From: a virus
Length of the DNA: 29,571 nt
Direction: 5' to 3' (one strand)
Virus record (IMG/VR): IMGVR_UViG_3300036945_000379
Span: 1-29,571 of that record
Every line of letters starts with the position of its first letter. Position 1 is the first letter of the stretch. The translations under genes were made by a program, and so were the position numbers. Under the pieces are notes generated by a model. That model was not told the DNA's origin and did no database searches. It worked only from the letters and a program-made list of their open reading frames with translations. This document shows, one piece after another, positions 15,091-22,127 of this stretch.

Positions 15091-15828
15091 ATGACAGAAC
15101 CAGTAACATTAAACAACATAGACGACAAGGGCTATGAAGAAGCATATCTAGGCGATCATCTTCGCTTTAAAATGAAACGTGAAGGCAAACGTTTTTGGGC
15201 GGGAGATAACATCAGCGATTATCTATACGAAGGCGACATAGAAAAACTAATTGACGAGGCAACACCTGCATTTGAACAAGTGCTAGACAGTTTGCTTATT
15301 GATCGTGAAAACGATCCTAATAGCAAAGGTACTGCAAGACGTCTTGCTAAGATGTACTTTAATGAAATTATGGCAGGAAGATATGAACCAGCACCAGACG
15401 CTACAGCGTTCCCAAATGATTCAACGGACCGTTATGAAGGTATGCTTGTTGTTCGTAGTGAGCTTCGCAGTATGTGTAGCCATCATCACCAACCCGTTAG
15501 TGGCGTTGCTTATATTGGCATCATTGCCGCTGAGAAACTTATTGGACTCTCAAAGTACACCCGCATCGCTCAGTGGTGTGCAAGACGTGGTACTCTCCAG
15601 GAGGAACTTTGTAACGATATTGCTAGGGAAATCGAAAAAGCTACCGGAGCAAAAAATCTAGGTGTTTATATTCAAGCTACACATGGATGTTGTGAAAATC
15701 GTGGCATTATGGCACACTCTAGTCTAACACAGACAACAGTACTCAAAGGTTCTTTTAAAACTGATCCAGGTGCAAAGAAAGAATTCTTTGACAATATTAA
15801 ATTACAACAAGAATTTGCACCACGATGA
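15091..15828 (+). CDS. folE: GTP cyclohydrolase I (FolE)
   Basis: A 245-residue GTP cyclohydrolase I, which makes dihydroneopterin triphosphate, the entry point to both folate and 7-deazaguanine synthesis. The zinc ligands are visible: C129 and H132 in MCSHHHQP, and C200 in HGCCENRG. The substrate segments 'LIGLSKYTRIA' (150-160) and 'RRGTLQEEL' (165-173) are intact. The first 45 residues are an extension before the family core. It has its own promoter and ends in an ATGA overlap with the next gene. With QueE and DpdA nearby, its likely job is DNA base modification rather than folate supply. Confidence 0.95.
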   Translation: MTEPVTLNNIDDKGYEEAYLGDHLRFKMKREGKRFWAGDNISDYLYEGDIEKLIDEATPAFEQVLDSLLIDRENDPNSKGTARRLAKMYFNEIMAGRYEPAPDATAFPNDSTDRYEGMLVVRSELRSMCSHHHQPVSGVAYIGIIAAEKLIGLSKYTRIAQWCARRGTLQEELCNDIAREIEKATGAKNLGVYIQATHGCCENRGIMAHSSLTQTTVLKGSFKTDPGAKKEFFDNIKLQQEFAPR

Positions 15829-16031
15829 AAGACCCTGTAATAGAACAACTAGTATTAGAATTACAAGATGCTATTAATCGTGTAAATTCTATTACAGAGA
15901 AACTACAAGATCTAAACGTAGAAGTTAGGATTGCTTATGTAGATCCTAAGAGCCCCGAGAATATGAACAAGACTGATATCAAACAAGGTATCAAGGTTTG
16001 GCGCATAGAAGAACACAATGACTACCTCTAA
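15825..16031 (+). CDS. Small coiled-coil-like protein
   Basis: A 68-residue acidic protein starting in an ATGA overlap with folE. Residues 3-32 form a heptad-like helix (ILV/NQ pattern), followed by a strand 'VEVRIAYVDP' and 'GIKVWRIEEHNDYL'. It overlaps the next gene by 14 bases. No family recognised; possibly a structural or binding peptide. Confidence 0.65.
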   Translation: MKDPVIEQLVLELQDAINRVNSITEKLQDLNVEVRIAYVDPKSPENMNKTDIKQGIKVWRIEEHNDYL

Positions 16032-16425
16032 TTCAGGATACGGTGCTATTCCATCCATACACAATGCTATTCCAGGTGGCATTGGTGCTCAAGGCGCCAG
16101 CGGGCAAATTCTAACTTCTAATGGCATGAATGGCACTAGTTGGATGAGCCAAGGTATTAACATAGCACAGCCAAGTGCTATGCAAATTGGCAATAATCCA
16201 GATCCTGTTCTAACAATTCATTACGATGGTACTATAACAACTAAGGCTGGATCTATCACAACAGAAGATTGGATATCTGTTATTAAAGTTATGAAACAGA
16301 TAATCATGGATATGAGTAAAGATCAGGAATTAGTATCTAAATATCCATATATACAAGATGCGGCGCACACTTGGTTTATGAATGAACTTAAAGGAAGAGA
16401 TAATGGCAAAACCAAAGATGAATAA
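16018..16425 (+). CDS. Small fibre/virion-like protein with collagen-like Gly stretch
   Basis: A 135-residue protein. The N-terminal half is Gly/Ser/Asn-rich, with 'GGIGAQGASGQILTSNG' (about 21-37) followed by GTSW, a phrase typical of phage tail fibre and neck proteins. Then comes 'PDPVLTIHYDGTITT', another phrase frequent in virion proteins of T4-like phages, and a helical C-terminus with SKYPYIQDAAHTW. That end resembles the SKYP region of the protein at 13424-13777. It lies inside an operon of metabolic genes. Structural role inferred from composition. Confidence 0.65.
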   Translation: MTTSNSGYGAIPSIHNAIPGGIGAQGASGQILTSNGMNGTSWMSQGINIAQPSAMQIGNNPDPVLTIHYDGTITTKAGSITTEDWISVIKVMKQIIMDMSKDQELVSKYPYIQDAAHTWFMNELKGRDNGKTKDE

Positions 16426-16609
16426 AATCAGTGACAAGTTATCAAAAGTAAACGATAGCTTCACTGTTTATATGTATGACAACGGCTTTATGGTAGAAAT
16501 TGCTGGCAATGATCATAAAGAAGATTGGGCTAATACTAAAATTGTTTGCACAAGTATGGCAGAGCTTGTTGAGTTGATTCAAGAAGCAACGGAACTAGAA
16601 AGAAGTTAA
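16403..16609 (+). CDS. Hypothetical small protein
   Basis: A 68-residue protein. ATG 16403 is preferred over ATG 16382 because AAGGAAGAGA (16391-16400) lies directly before it. It has a Lys-rich N-terminus, a beta pair 'FTVYMYDNGFMVEIAG' and a C-terminal helix 'SMAELVELIQEATEL', a compact beta-beta-alpha pattern. No family recognised; overlaps the upstream gene by 23 bases. Confidence 0.65.
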   Translation: MAKPKMNKISDKLSKVNDSFTVYMYDNGFMVEIAGNDHKEDWANTKIVCTSMAELVELIQEATELERS

Positions 16610-16611
16610 TC

Positions 16612-16911
16612 ATGGCAACGAAAAAGAAAATCAAAGCAGAAGAAGTTAAAGTAAAGAAGCCTGCTAAGAAAAAAGATAGCATTACATTGGAAATGCCCGG
16701 TACTATTGGTAGTGCAAAAATTGTATTACCGAAAACTAAAGTTGTAAAAGGTAGTCATTTAACTATCACTTACACTAATGGTTACCCTGAAAAATTAGAA
16801 TGGGATGATGAAGCATTGATGCGAGATGTCCGAGCGGCACTACTAAAAGCAGAGAGTAACATTCCAGCTACAACGGAAACTAAACCAAAGAAAGCCAAAA
16901 AAGTAAAGTAA
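16612..16911 (+). CDS. Lys-rich hypothetical protein
   Basis: A 99-residue protein with Lys-rich tails at both ends (residues 1-22 and 85-99) flanking a core of beta strands 'SITLEMPGTIGSAKIVLP' and 'SHLTITYTNGYPEKLEW' (about 24-70) and a helix. The basic tails would suit nucleic acid binding, which is inference. It follows the previous stop by two bases and is followed closely by the next gene. No family recognised. Confidence 0.68.
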   Translation: MATKKKIKAEEVKVKKPAKKKDSITLEMPGTIGSAKIVLPKTKVVKGSHLTITYTNGYPEKLEWDDEALMRDVRAALLKAESNIPATTETKPKKAKKVK

Positions 16912-16912
16912 A

Positions 16913-17164
16913 ATGCCTACGGTAAAAAGTCAGCAGTTAATATTCCTTAACTTTTGGGAATGTAAACAGTTAGAATATTGGTTAGCTGATAACTTTCCTG
17001 ATTGTACTATTCGTAGTTTATACGATACTTGGTCTAGTCCAGAACAAGAAGAATGGTATGCCATAGAAGGTAACATATCACTTGACATGGAACTACTTCT
17101 GAAGTTAAAATACGGTAATAAATTAAAAGGCTCAAACGCAGGAATAAGATATGGACAAAATTAA
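16913..17164 (+). CDS. Hypothetical protein upstream of queE
   Basis: An 83-residue protein, starting one base after the previous stop and overlapping queE by 14 bases. Aromatic-rich, with 'FLNFWECKQLEYWLADNFPDC' features in the first third (two Cys) and a Trp-containing 'EEWYAIEGNI' strand. No family recognised. The tight overlap suggests translational coupling to queE. Confidence 0.65.
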   Translation: MPTVKSQQLIFLNFWECKQLEYWLADNFPDCTIRSLYDTWSSPEQEEWYAIEGNISLDMELLLKLKYGNKLKGSNAGIRYGQN

Positions 17165-18011
17165 AGTAAGTGAGATTTTTTATAGCGCACAAGGCGAAGG
17201 TCGCTTTATCGGCGTACCTAGTGTGTTCTTTCGCACATTCGGTTGTAACTTCAAATGCCCGGGCTTTGGCTTGCCCGCAGGACAAAAGACTACAGAGCCA
17301 GATGACATAGGTGCAAAAGTTCATCTATACAAAACATTTATGGACTTGCCATTGGCACAAACAGGCTGTGATAGTTATGCAAGTTGGCATCCTGCATTTA
17401 AACATCTAAGCCCTTACTATAGCATTGATGAAGCTATTGCAGAAATGTTAAAGCTAACTCCTAATCATGCATGGAAGCAAGACAATGGCAATGACGTACA
17501 CTTAGTTATTACTGGCGGTGAACCTTTGCTAGGATGGCAACAACTATATCCAGACTTGTTAAGTGAAAACAAGATGCGTGACTTAGAGAATCTTACATTT
17601 GAAACTAATGGTACTCAACATTTACATGAGGATTTTAAACGCTTCTTGATCAATGACTATCATCTACGCAAAGATCAAATTACATTTAGCGTTAGTCCTA
17701 AGCTAAGTGCCAGCGGAGAATCTTGGAAGGATGCAGTCTGTCCAGAAGTAGTAGCAGAATATCAAACACGTGGCTTTACTTACTTAAAGTTTGTTGTTGA
17801 TAAATTAGAAGACTTTAAAGAAGTAGATGCCGCTACAGCAGAGTATCGTGAAGCTGGATTTAAAGGTCCAGTATTTGTTATGCCTGTAGGCGGTACAGAT
17901 GCGGCATACTTTGCCAACAGTAAACACATTGCAGACATTGCTCTAGAACGAGGTTACAGATATAGTCCTAGATTACACGTAGACATTTGGTCTAACGGAT
18001 GGGGTAAATGA
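17151..18011 (+). CDS. queE: 7-carboxy-7-deazaguanine synthase, QueE-like radical SAM enzyme
   Basis: A 286-residue QueE homologue. QueE uses SAM and a 4Fe-4S cluster to turn 6-carboxy-tetrahydropterin into 7-carboxy-7-deazaguanine. It begins with EIFYSAQGEG (8-17) and 'GVPSVFFRTFGCNFKC', and has ITGGEPLL for SAM binding. The cluster motif is unusual: C32-x3-C36 is present but C39 is replaced by Phe, and the 'Cys-Asp' that normally completes the motif appears as GCDSY at C73, after an insertion (CX3CX36C). The insertion and the 'SWHPAFKHLSP' that follows are, from memory, shared by QueE-like proteins of other T4-like aquatic phages. It overlaps both neighbours. Confidence 0.88.
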   Translation: MDKIKVSEIFYSAQGEGRFIGVPSVFFRTFGCNFKCPGFGLPAGQKTTEPDDIGAKVHLYKTFMDLPLAQTGCDSYASWHPAFKHLSPYYSIDEAIAEMLKLTPNHAWKQDNGNDVHLVITGGEPLLGWQQLYPDLLSENKMRDLENLTFETNGTQHLHEDFKRFLINDYHLRKDQITFSVSPKLSASGESWKDAVCPEVVAEYQTRGFTYLKFVVDKLEDFKEVDAATAEYREAGFKGPVFVMPVGGTDAAYFANSKHIADIALERGYRYSPRLHVDIWSNGWGK

Positions 18012-18346
18012 CACAAACACCTGCACAAGGTATAATGCTTGACAGAGATTATGGTGATAGTAAATCATATACTATCGCCTGTGATTGTCATGACGGCGAC
18101 CATCAAGTTCATATGTGGATCGAACTTAATGGAGATCAAGACACTAAAGATGTCGAAATGATATTTTATGTAAATACTACCACGCCCTTTTGGAAATCAG
18201 GATTTAGTCGTTTTAAAGCGGCCTGGGACATCTTAACCAAGGGCTATAGAGAAGATCAACATACATTGATTTTAAATAAACAGGCAGCATTGAATGTTGC
18301 TAGTACTATCAATCAAGTAGTAAAAGAATTACAAGGAAAAAAATGA
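18008..18346 (+). CDS. Hypothetical protein between queE and metK
   Basis: A 112-residue protein chained by ATGA overlaps to queE and metK. The N-terminal two thirds are beta-rich ('SYTIACDCHDGDHQVHMWIEL', about 20-40, with two Cys and two His that could bind a metal; 'KDVEMIFYVNT'), followed by an Arg/Lys-rich segment and a C-terminal helix 'LNVASTINQVVKELQ'. Similar small proteins occur in T4-like aquatic phages as far as I recall, without known function. Confidence 0.7.
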   Translation: MTQTPAQGIMLDRDYGDSKSYTIACDCHDGDHQVHMWIELNGDQDTKDVEMIFYVNTTTPFWKSGFSRFKAAWDILTKGYREDQHTLILNKQAALNVASTINQVVKELQGKK

Positions 18347-19437
18347 GTTATTTGTTTACCAGTGAGAGTGTGTCAGAAGGACACCCGGATAAAATTGCTG
18401 ATGCTATCAGCGATGCAGTATTAGATTTAGTTATGGCCAAAGAAGATTCTAGTCTTCGGTGCGCCTGCGAAACACTAGTAACTACTAATCGTGTAGTATT
18501 GGCTGGAGAATACAAAGGTATTTTAGATAAATTAGAAGTAGAAGGCGCAGTTCGTAATGTTATTAGAAACGTAGGTTATGAGCAAACTGGATTCGACTGG
18601 CGTAATGTAGAAATTACTAACTTACTACACGGGCAAAGCGCAGATATTGCATTAGGTACAGATAACTTTGGTGCAGGCGACCAAGGCTTAATGTTTGGCT
18701 ATGCTTGCAATGAAACTGATAACCATATGCCCAGTGCAATTTACTGGAGTCACGAGATACTCAGACACTTAACTGATGCTCGCAAAAACGGTGTTCTAGC
18801 TTGGTTAGGTCCCGATGCTAAGAGCCAAGTAACATTTGAATACAATGACGATGGTACACCAAAACGTATTGCCAAAGTAGTTTGCAGTACACAACACAGT
18901 GAATCAATTGATATCCAACAACTGCGTAGTGTAATAACTTCGTTTATTCGCAATGTGCTACCAGGTAAATATTTAGATGATAACACTGAATTCTTTATTA
19001 ACCCTACTGGTCGATTTGTCATTGGCGGCCCTGACGGTGACACTGGTCTCACGGGAAGAAAAATCATCGTGGATACCTACGGTGGTTATAGCCCTCATGG
19101 CGGTGGGGCTTTTAGTGGTAAGGACCCTACTAAGGTAGATCGAAGTGCCGCTTATCTGACACGTTGGATTGCTAAAAACATTGTAGCAAGTGGCCATGCT
19201 GACTGGGCCAATGTACAAATTAGCTATGCTATTGGGCTTGCACAGCCTATGAGCTTTTACATTGAAAGTAATGGCGATAGTAGAAAGCTAACTAAAACAA
19301 TCGAAGATCTAATAGACCTAACTCCTAAAGGTATTATCGATCGCTTCAACTTGTTCCGTCCTATCTATAGTAGCACTACAAACTACGGACACTTTGGTAA
19401 AGATTATTTACCATGGGAAAAGATTGATCTATTCTAA
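18343..19437 (+). CDS. metK: S-adenosylmethionine synthetase (MetK)
   Basis: A 364-residue methionine adenosyltransferase, slightly shorter than the usual 380-400. It makes SAM from methionine and ATP. Family signatures are intact: FTSESVSEGHPDKIAD (5-20, ATP and Mg sites), GAGDQGLMFGYA (about 110-121), the PTGRFVIGGPDGDTGLTGRK stretch and GGGAFSGKDPTKVDRSAAY, with a full C-terminal domain. It is chained to queE by overlaps through one small gene. The likely role is to raise SAM for QueE and the two other radical SAM proteins, or for phage methylation; which one is inference. Confidence 0.96.
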   Translation: MSYLFTSESVSEGHPDKIADAISDAVLDLVMAKEDSSLRCACETLVTTNRVVLAGEYKGILDKLEVEGAVRNVIRNVGYEQTGFDWRNVEITNLLHGQSADIALGTDNFGAGDQGLMFGYACNETDNHMPSAIYWSHEILRHLTDARKNGVLAWLGPDAKSQVTFEYNDDGTPKRIAKVVCSTQHSESIDIQQLRSVITSFIRNVLPGKYLDDNTEFFINPTGRFVIGGPDGDTGLTGRKIIVDTYGGYSPHGGGAFSGKDPTKVDRSAAYLTRWIAKNIVASGHADWANVQISYAIGLAQPMSFYIESNGDSRKLTKTIEDLIDLTPKGIIDRFNLFRPIYSSTTNYGHFGKDYLPWEKIDLF

Positions 19438-19445
19438 GGAATATT

Positions 19446-19757
19446 ATGTTAGAAAAACTAAAAAACTTATTTGGCAAGAAACCAGAAGCCACAGGCAAAG
19501 AAGGCAGTGAACCCTGGGTCAATGTTGTTAACACAAACTTTGATGGCGAGAATCCAAATCAAGGCTTTATGGAATTGGAATGGAATAAACCATTTATTGA
19601 TTTCCTACGTAAGCATGGTTATCAAGGTGCCACAGATGAAGAAGTAGTAGACAAATGGTTTACTGATTTATGTAAGAACATTGGTGGACAAATGGAAGAA
19701 GAATCCAAATTTGTTGCTGATGCCGACAAGTTACCAAAAAAGCGGAAGAAGTCTTGA
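19446..19757 (+). CDS. Hypothetical acidic/helical protein
   Basis: A 103-residue protein preceded by AAGGAA. It starts with a Lys-rich amphipathic helix (LEKLKNLFGKK), has 'WVNVVNTNFDGENPNQGFMELEWN' region features in the middle, then helices with 'FIDFLRKHGYQGATDEEVVDKWF' and a basic KKRKK end. From memory such proteins recur in T4-like aquatic phages without an assigned role. Its stop TGA is part of the -35 of the next promoter. Confidence 0.7.
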   Translation: MLEKLKNLFGKKPEATGKEGSEPWVNVVNTNFDGENPNQGFMELEWNKPFIDFLRKHGYQGATDEEVVDKWFTDLCKNIGGQMEEESKFVADADKLPKKRKKS

Positions 19758-19781
19758 CTTTAATTGATAATCGTGTATAAT
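19754..19781 (+). promoter_or_regulatory. Sigma70-type promoter, leaderless geometry
   Basis: TTGACT (19754-19759), a 16-base spacer and TATAAT (19776-19781). The ATG at 19787 is five bases after the -10, so transcription should start at or within a base of the start codon. No ribosome site fits between. Confidence 0.75.
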
Positions 19782-19786
19782 AACGT

Positions 19787-20002
19787 ATGTCAACAAAATT
19801 AAATTGGAATTTCGAAGTTAAGTGGGTAGGTGATACTCATATATTATTAGTCCTGACAAGGATAGATGATGAAAACATTAAAAATGAAATGCTAATGACA
19901 GTTAAAGAGTATGCTGAATTTATGAGCTTGCTACAAGAGTTCAACATACACTTTAAAGAAAAAATTGACCAACAACTTATACAAGATTATTTAAATGGGT
20001 AA
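19787..20002 (+). CDS. Hypothetical small protein, probable leaderless mRNA
   Basis: A 71-residue protein with a beta-hairpin-like start ('WNFEVKWVGDTHILLVLTRID') and two helices. It begins five bases after a strong -10, so its mRNA should be leaderless. It overlaps the nuclease gene by 8 bases and may act as its leader cistron. No family recognised. Confidence 0.65.
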   Translation: MSTKLNWNFEVKWVGDTHILLVLTRIDDENIKNEMLMTVKEYAEFMSLLQEFNIHFKEKIDQQLIQDYLNG

Positions 20003-20984
20003 ACAATACATCCTAGTAGATGCCGCTAACATGTTCTTCCGTGCTCGTCACGTTGTTAGAGGCGAAGACGCTGAAACTAAAGTTGGTATGGCTTACCACA
20101 TTATGTTTAACAGTATTAACAAAGTATGGCGTGACTTTAAAGGCAGTCACGTTGTAGTCTGTTTAGAAGGTCGAAGCTGGCGTAAAGAAGTTGATACTAC
20201 TTACAAAGCCAATCGTACTGCGGCTCGTATGGCATTGAGCCCTAAAGAAGCAGAAGAAGATCGAATCTTTTGGCAAGCCTTTGATGAGCTCAAAGACTAT
20301 CTAACATCTAAATCTAATTGTACAGTATTGCAACATCCACGTTGCGAAGCTGATGACTTTATTGCTCGCTTCATACAAAATCATCCCCAAGATGAACACG
20401 TTATTGTCAGCAGTGACAGCGATTTTTATCAATTGCTTAGACCCAATGTTCGTCAATTCAATGGTATTAGTAAACAGTTAATCACTGTGGAAGGTATCTT
20501 TGATGAAAAAGGTAAACGCATTAAAGATAAGAAAACTAAAGAAGAATTGCCTGCTCCAGATCCACAGTGGTTATTGTTTGAGAAATGTATGCGTGGTGAT
20601 AGTTCAGACAATGTCTTTTCTGCCTTTCCAGGTGTACGTGAAAAAGGCACTAAGAACAAAGTTGGTTTGAGAGAAGCCTTTGCTGACAGAGAAACCAAGG
20701 GCTATAATTGGAACAATCTCATGCTTCAGCGTTGGGCCGACCACGAAGGCAATGAGCACAGAGTTCGTGACAGATATTTGCATAATAAGATGCTGATAGA
20801 CTTGACAGAACAGCCAGAAGATATTAAACTAGCGTTAGATGAAACTATTAGCGATGCCGTTAATAAACAGAGAGTACAGTCAGTGGGCTTACATTTTGTT
20901 AAGTTTTGTAGCAAATGGAACCTTGTCACTATCGCGGATAAGATGACAGACCATGGCGAGTACTTAGGAGCAACATACAAATGA
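19995..20984 (+). CDS. rnh: 5'-3' exonuclease / T4 RNase H-like nuclease
   Basis: A 329-residue FEN/PIN-superfamily nuclease, near the size of T4 RNase H (305), which removes RNA primers on the lagging strand. Metal-binding acidic motifs: YILVDAANMFFRARH (D9), RCEADDFIARF (about 116-126), VSSDSDFYQLL (about 138-148) and CMRGDSSDNV (about 196-205), followed by the helix-hairpin-helix-like 'PGVREKG' DNA-binding segment. A YKANR phrase (about residues 70-74) matches the substrate arch of phage 5' nucleases. It ends in an ATGA overlap with the next gene. Confidence 0.9.
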   Translation: MGKQYILVDAANMFFRARHVVRGEDAETKVGMAYHIMFNSINKVWRDFKGSHVVVCLEGRSWRKEVDTTYKANRTAARMALSPKEAEEDRIFWQAFDELKDYLTSKSNCTVLQHPRCEADDFIARFIQNHPQDEHVIVSSDSDFYQLLRPNVRQFNGISKQLITVEGIFDEKGKRIKDKKTKEELPAPDPQWLLFEKCMRGDSSDNVFSAFPGVREKGTKNKVGLREAFADRETKGYNWNNLMLQRWADHEGNEHRVRDRYLHNKMLIDLTEQPEDIKLALDETISDAVNKQRVQSVGLHFVKFCSKWNLVTIADKMTDHGEYLGATYK

Positions 20985-21454
20985 TTTTAGCAAAAAGTGT
21001 AATTAAAGATAAGTTTTGGATTCTAGAAGAAAATGCCAAGCGGGTCGGCATGATGAACTTCAAGGATAATAACTATACTATTAATCTTAAGCGCAAGGAC
21101 TTGGTAGCACAGAGTCAAGACGAACTTAAAGATATGGGCATTGAATTTGTTGTCCGTGATCTAACACATGGAGGTCATCTCGAGGTCATGGGTTATCCTA
21201 CTGATCAAGAAGAAGTCTTTAATGTTAAAGAGATTGATGGATTTCCTACTTTTACTAAAAAATCAGAAAGTAAAAGCACTCACGTTGCTGGTTGGTATGG
21301 ATTAAAGTTTAAAAATGGTTGGTGCGCCAGTTTATGCCCTAGGTTAACCACTGTAAAGACTAATACGTATGTTGGACCGTTTAAAACTAAAATGGACTTA
21401 AAAGTTGTACTAGGACAGAAAAAAGACGTATTTTTGGACGAAGACGATAGTTAA
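20981..21454 (+). CDS. Hypothetical beta-rich protein
   Basis: A 157-residue protein joined to the nuclease gene by ATGA. It reads as mostly beta: 'FWILEENAKRVGMMNFKDNN' start, 'IEFVVRDLTHGGHLEVMGYP' (about 54-73), and 'AGWYGLKFKNGWCASLCPRLT' (about 108-128), ending in an acidic tail. Composition and order are like proteins found beside the 5' nuclease in other aquatic T4-like phages, from memory. Function unknown. Confidence 0.72.
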   Translation: MILAKSVIKDKFWILEENAKRVGMMNFKDNNYTINLKRKDLVAQSQDELKDMGIEFVVRDLTHGGHLEVMGYPTDQEEVFNVKEIDGFPTFTKKSESKSTHVAGWYGLKFKNGWCASLCPRLTTVKTNTYVGPFKTKMDLKVVLGQKKDVFLDEDDS

Positions 21455-21476
21455 AATAGTATATAATGCGTTCTCT

Positions 21477-21484
21477 GATAAATA
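21477..21484 (+). promoter_or_regulatory. Putative T4-like late promoter (GATAAATA)
   Basis: GATAAATA, identical to the motif at 936-943, lies 18 bases before ATG 21503 with an AGGAGA ribosome site (21491-21496) between. A TATAAT at 21462-21467 is also present but lacks a -35 at normal spacing. Confidence 0.5.
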
Positions 21485-21502
21485 ATAGTAGGAGAACAGC
21501 AG

Positions 21503-21820
21503 ATGGCAAGACCGAAACCGACTATACTATTAACTTACGTAGACCCTAGCTCTTATAAGAGTGAAGAAATATTAGAAGCCGAAGCCATCTATGCAGTTTT
21601 CTATAAAGGACAACCTTTCAATCTTCGCACGTTCTTAAACAGCTTGCAGGATTATCCTGGACCAAAATATAAAAAGGTCAGCTTTAGTAATCCGGGACAT
21701 GCATTTAATTTAATGGAAAAAATGAACAAGTTGTTCAAGTGTTCGGACTTTACTGTAGTGGAATTAAAAGAAGGGTCTTTAGTCAATGAATCAGACCTTA
21801 TCAAAAAAACAGATAAGTGA
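21503..21820 (+). CDS. Hypothetical protein under a late promoter
   Basis: A 105-residue protein preceded by AGGAGA and a late promoter-like motif. It has strands 'TILLTYVDPS' and 'EAIYAVFYKGQPFNLRTFLN', and a 'PGHAFNLMEKMNKLFKCSDFTVVEL' helix-strand end. No family recognised. It overlaps the next gene by 35 bases, a longer overlap than elsewhere in this window. Confidence 0.68.
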   Translation: MARPKPTILLTYVDPSSYKSEEILEAEAIYAVFYKGQPFNLRTFLNSLQDYPGPKYKKVSFSNPGHAFNLMEKMNKLFKCSDFTVVELKEGSLVNESDLIKKTDK

Positions 21821-22127
21821 CATTATCTTTGAACAATTACAAAAGTCAGTGGGTAAGGACTTAGAGTTTTTTCAAATATATAAAAATACCAAAGGTACTA
21901 GATTTACTAGTACAGGATTTGAACTAGCAAAACGTTTGTGGAAAACATATCCACTAAAATTCAAACAAGAGTATAGGGTACTAAACAAAACATTATTACT
22001 TTTAGACGAACGTATGGATTGGCCATATTACTTGAGTAAACGTCAGTTAGTTTTGTTCAGTGAGATGGATGCTTTTGAATTCACATTATATTCAGGTGAT
22101 ATAAATCTATGGGCCAACAAATTTTAA
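21786..22127 (+). CDS. Hypothetical helical protein
   Basis: A 113-residue protein, mainly helical, with a basic middle ('GFELAKRLWKTYPLKFKQ', about 44-61) and 'DWPYYLSKRQLVLFSEMDAFEF' features near the end. It overlaps its neighbours by 35 and 19 bases. The 'WPYYL...LVLFSEMDAFEFTLYSGDI' ending resembles, from memory, small conserved proteins of T4-like phages. Function unknown. Confidence 0.68.
   Translation: MNQTLSKKQISDIIFEQLQKSVGKDLEFFQIYKNTKGTRFTSTGFELAKRLWKTYPLKFKQEYRVLNKTLLLLDERMDWPYYLSKRQLVLFSEMDAFEFTLYSGDINLWANKF

Noticed and set aside
21462-21467. TATAAT before the gene at 21503 as a sigma70 promoter
   Set aside because: The only TTGGAC candidate is 22 bases away, outside normal spacing; the GATAAATA at 21477 fits better.
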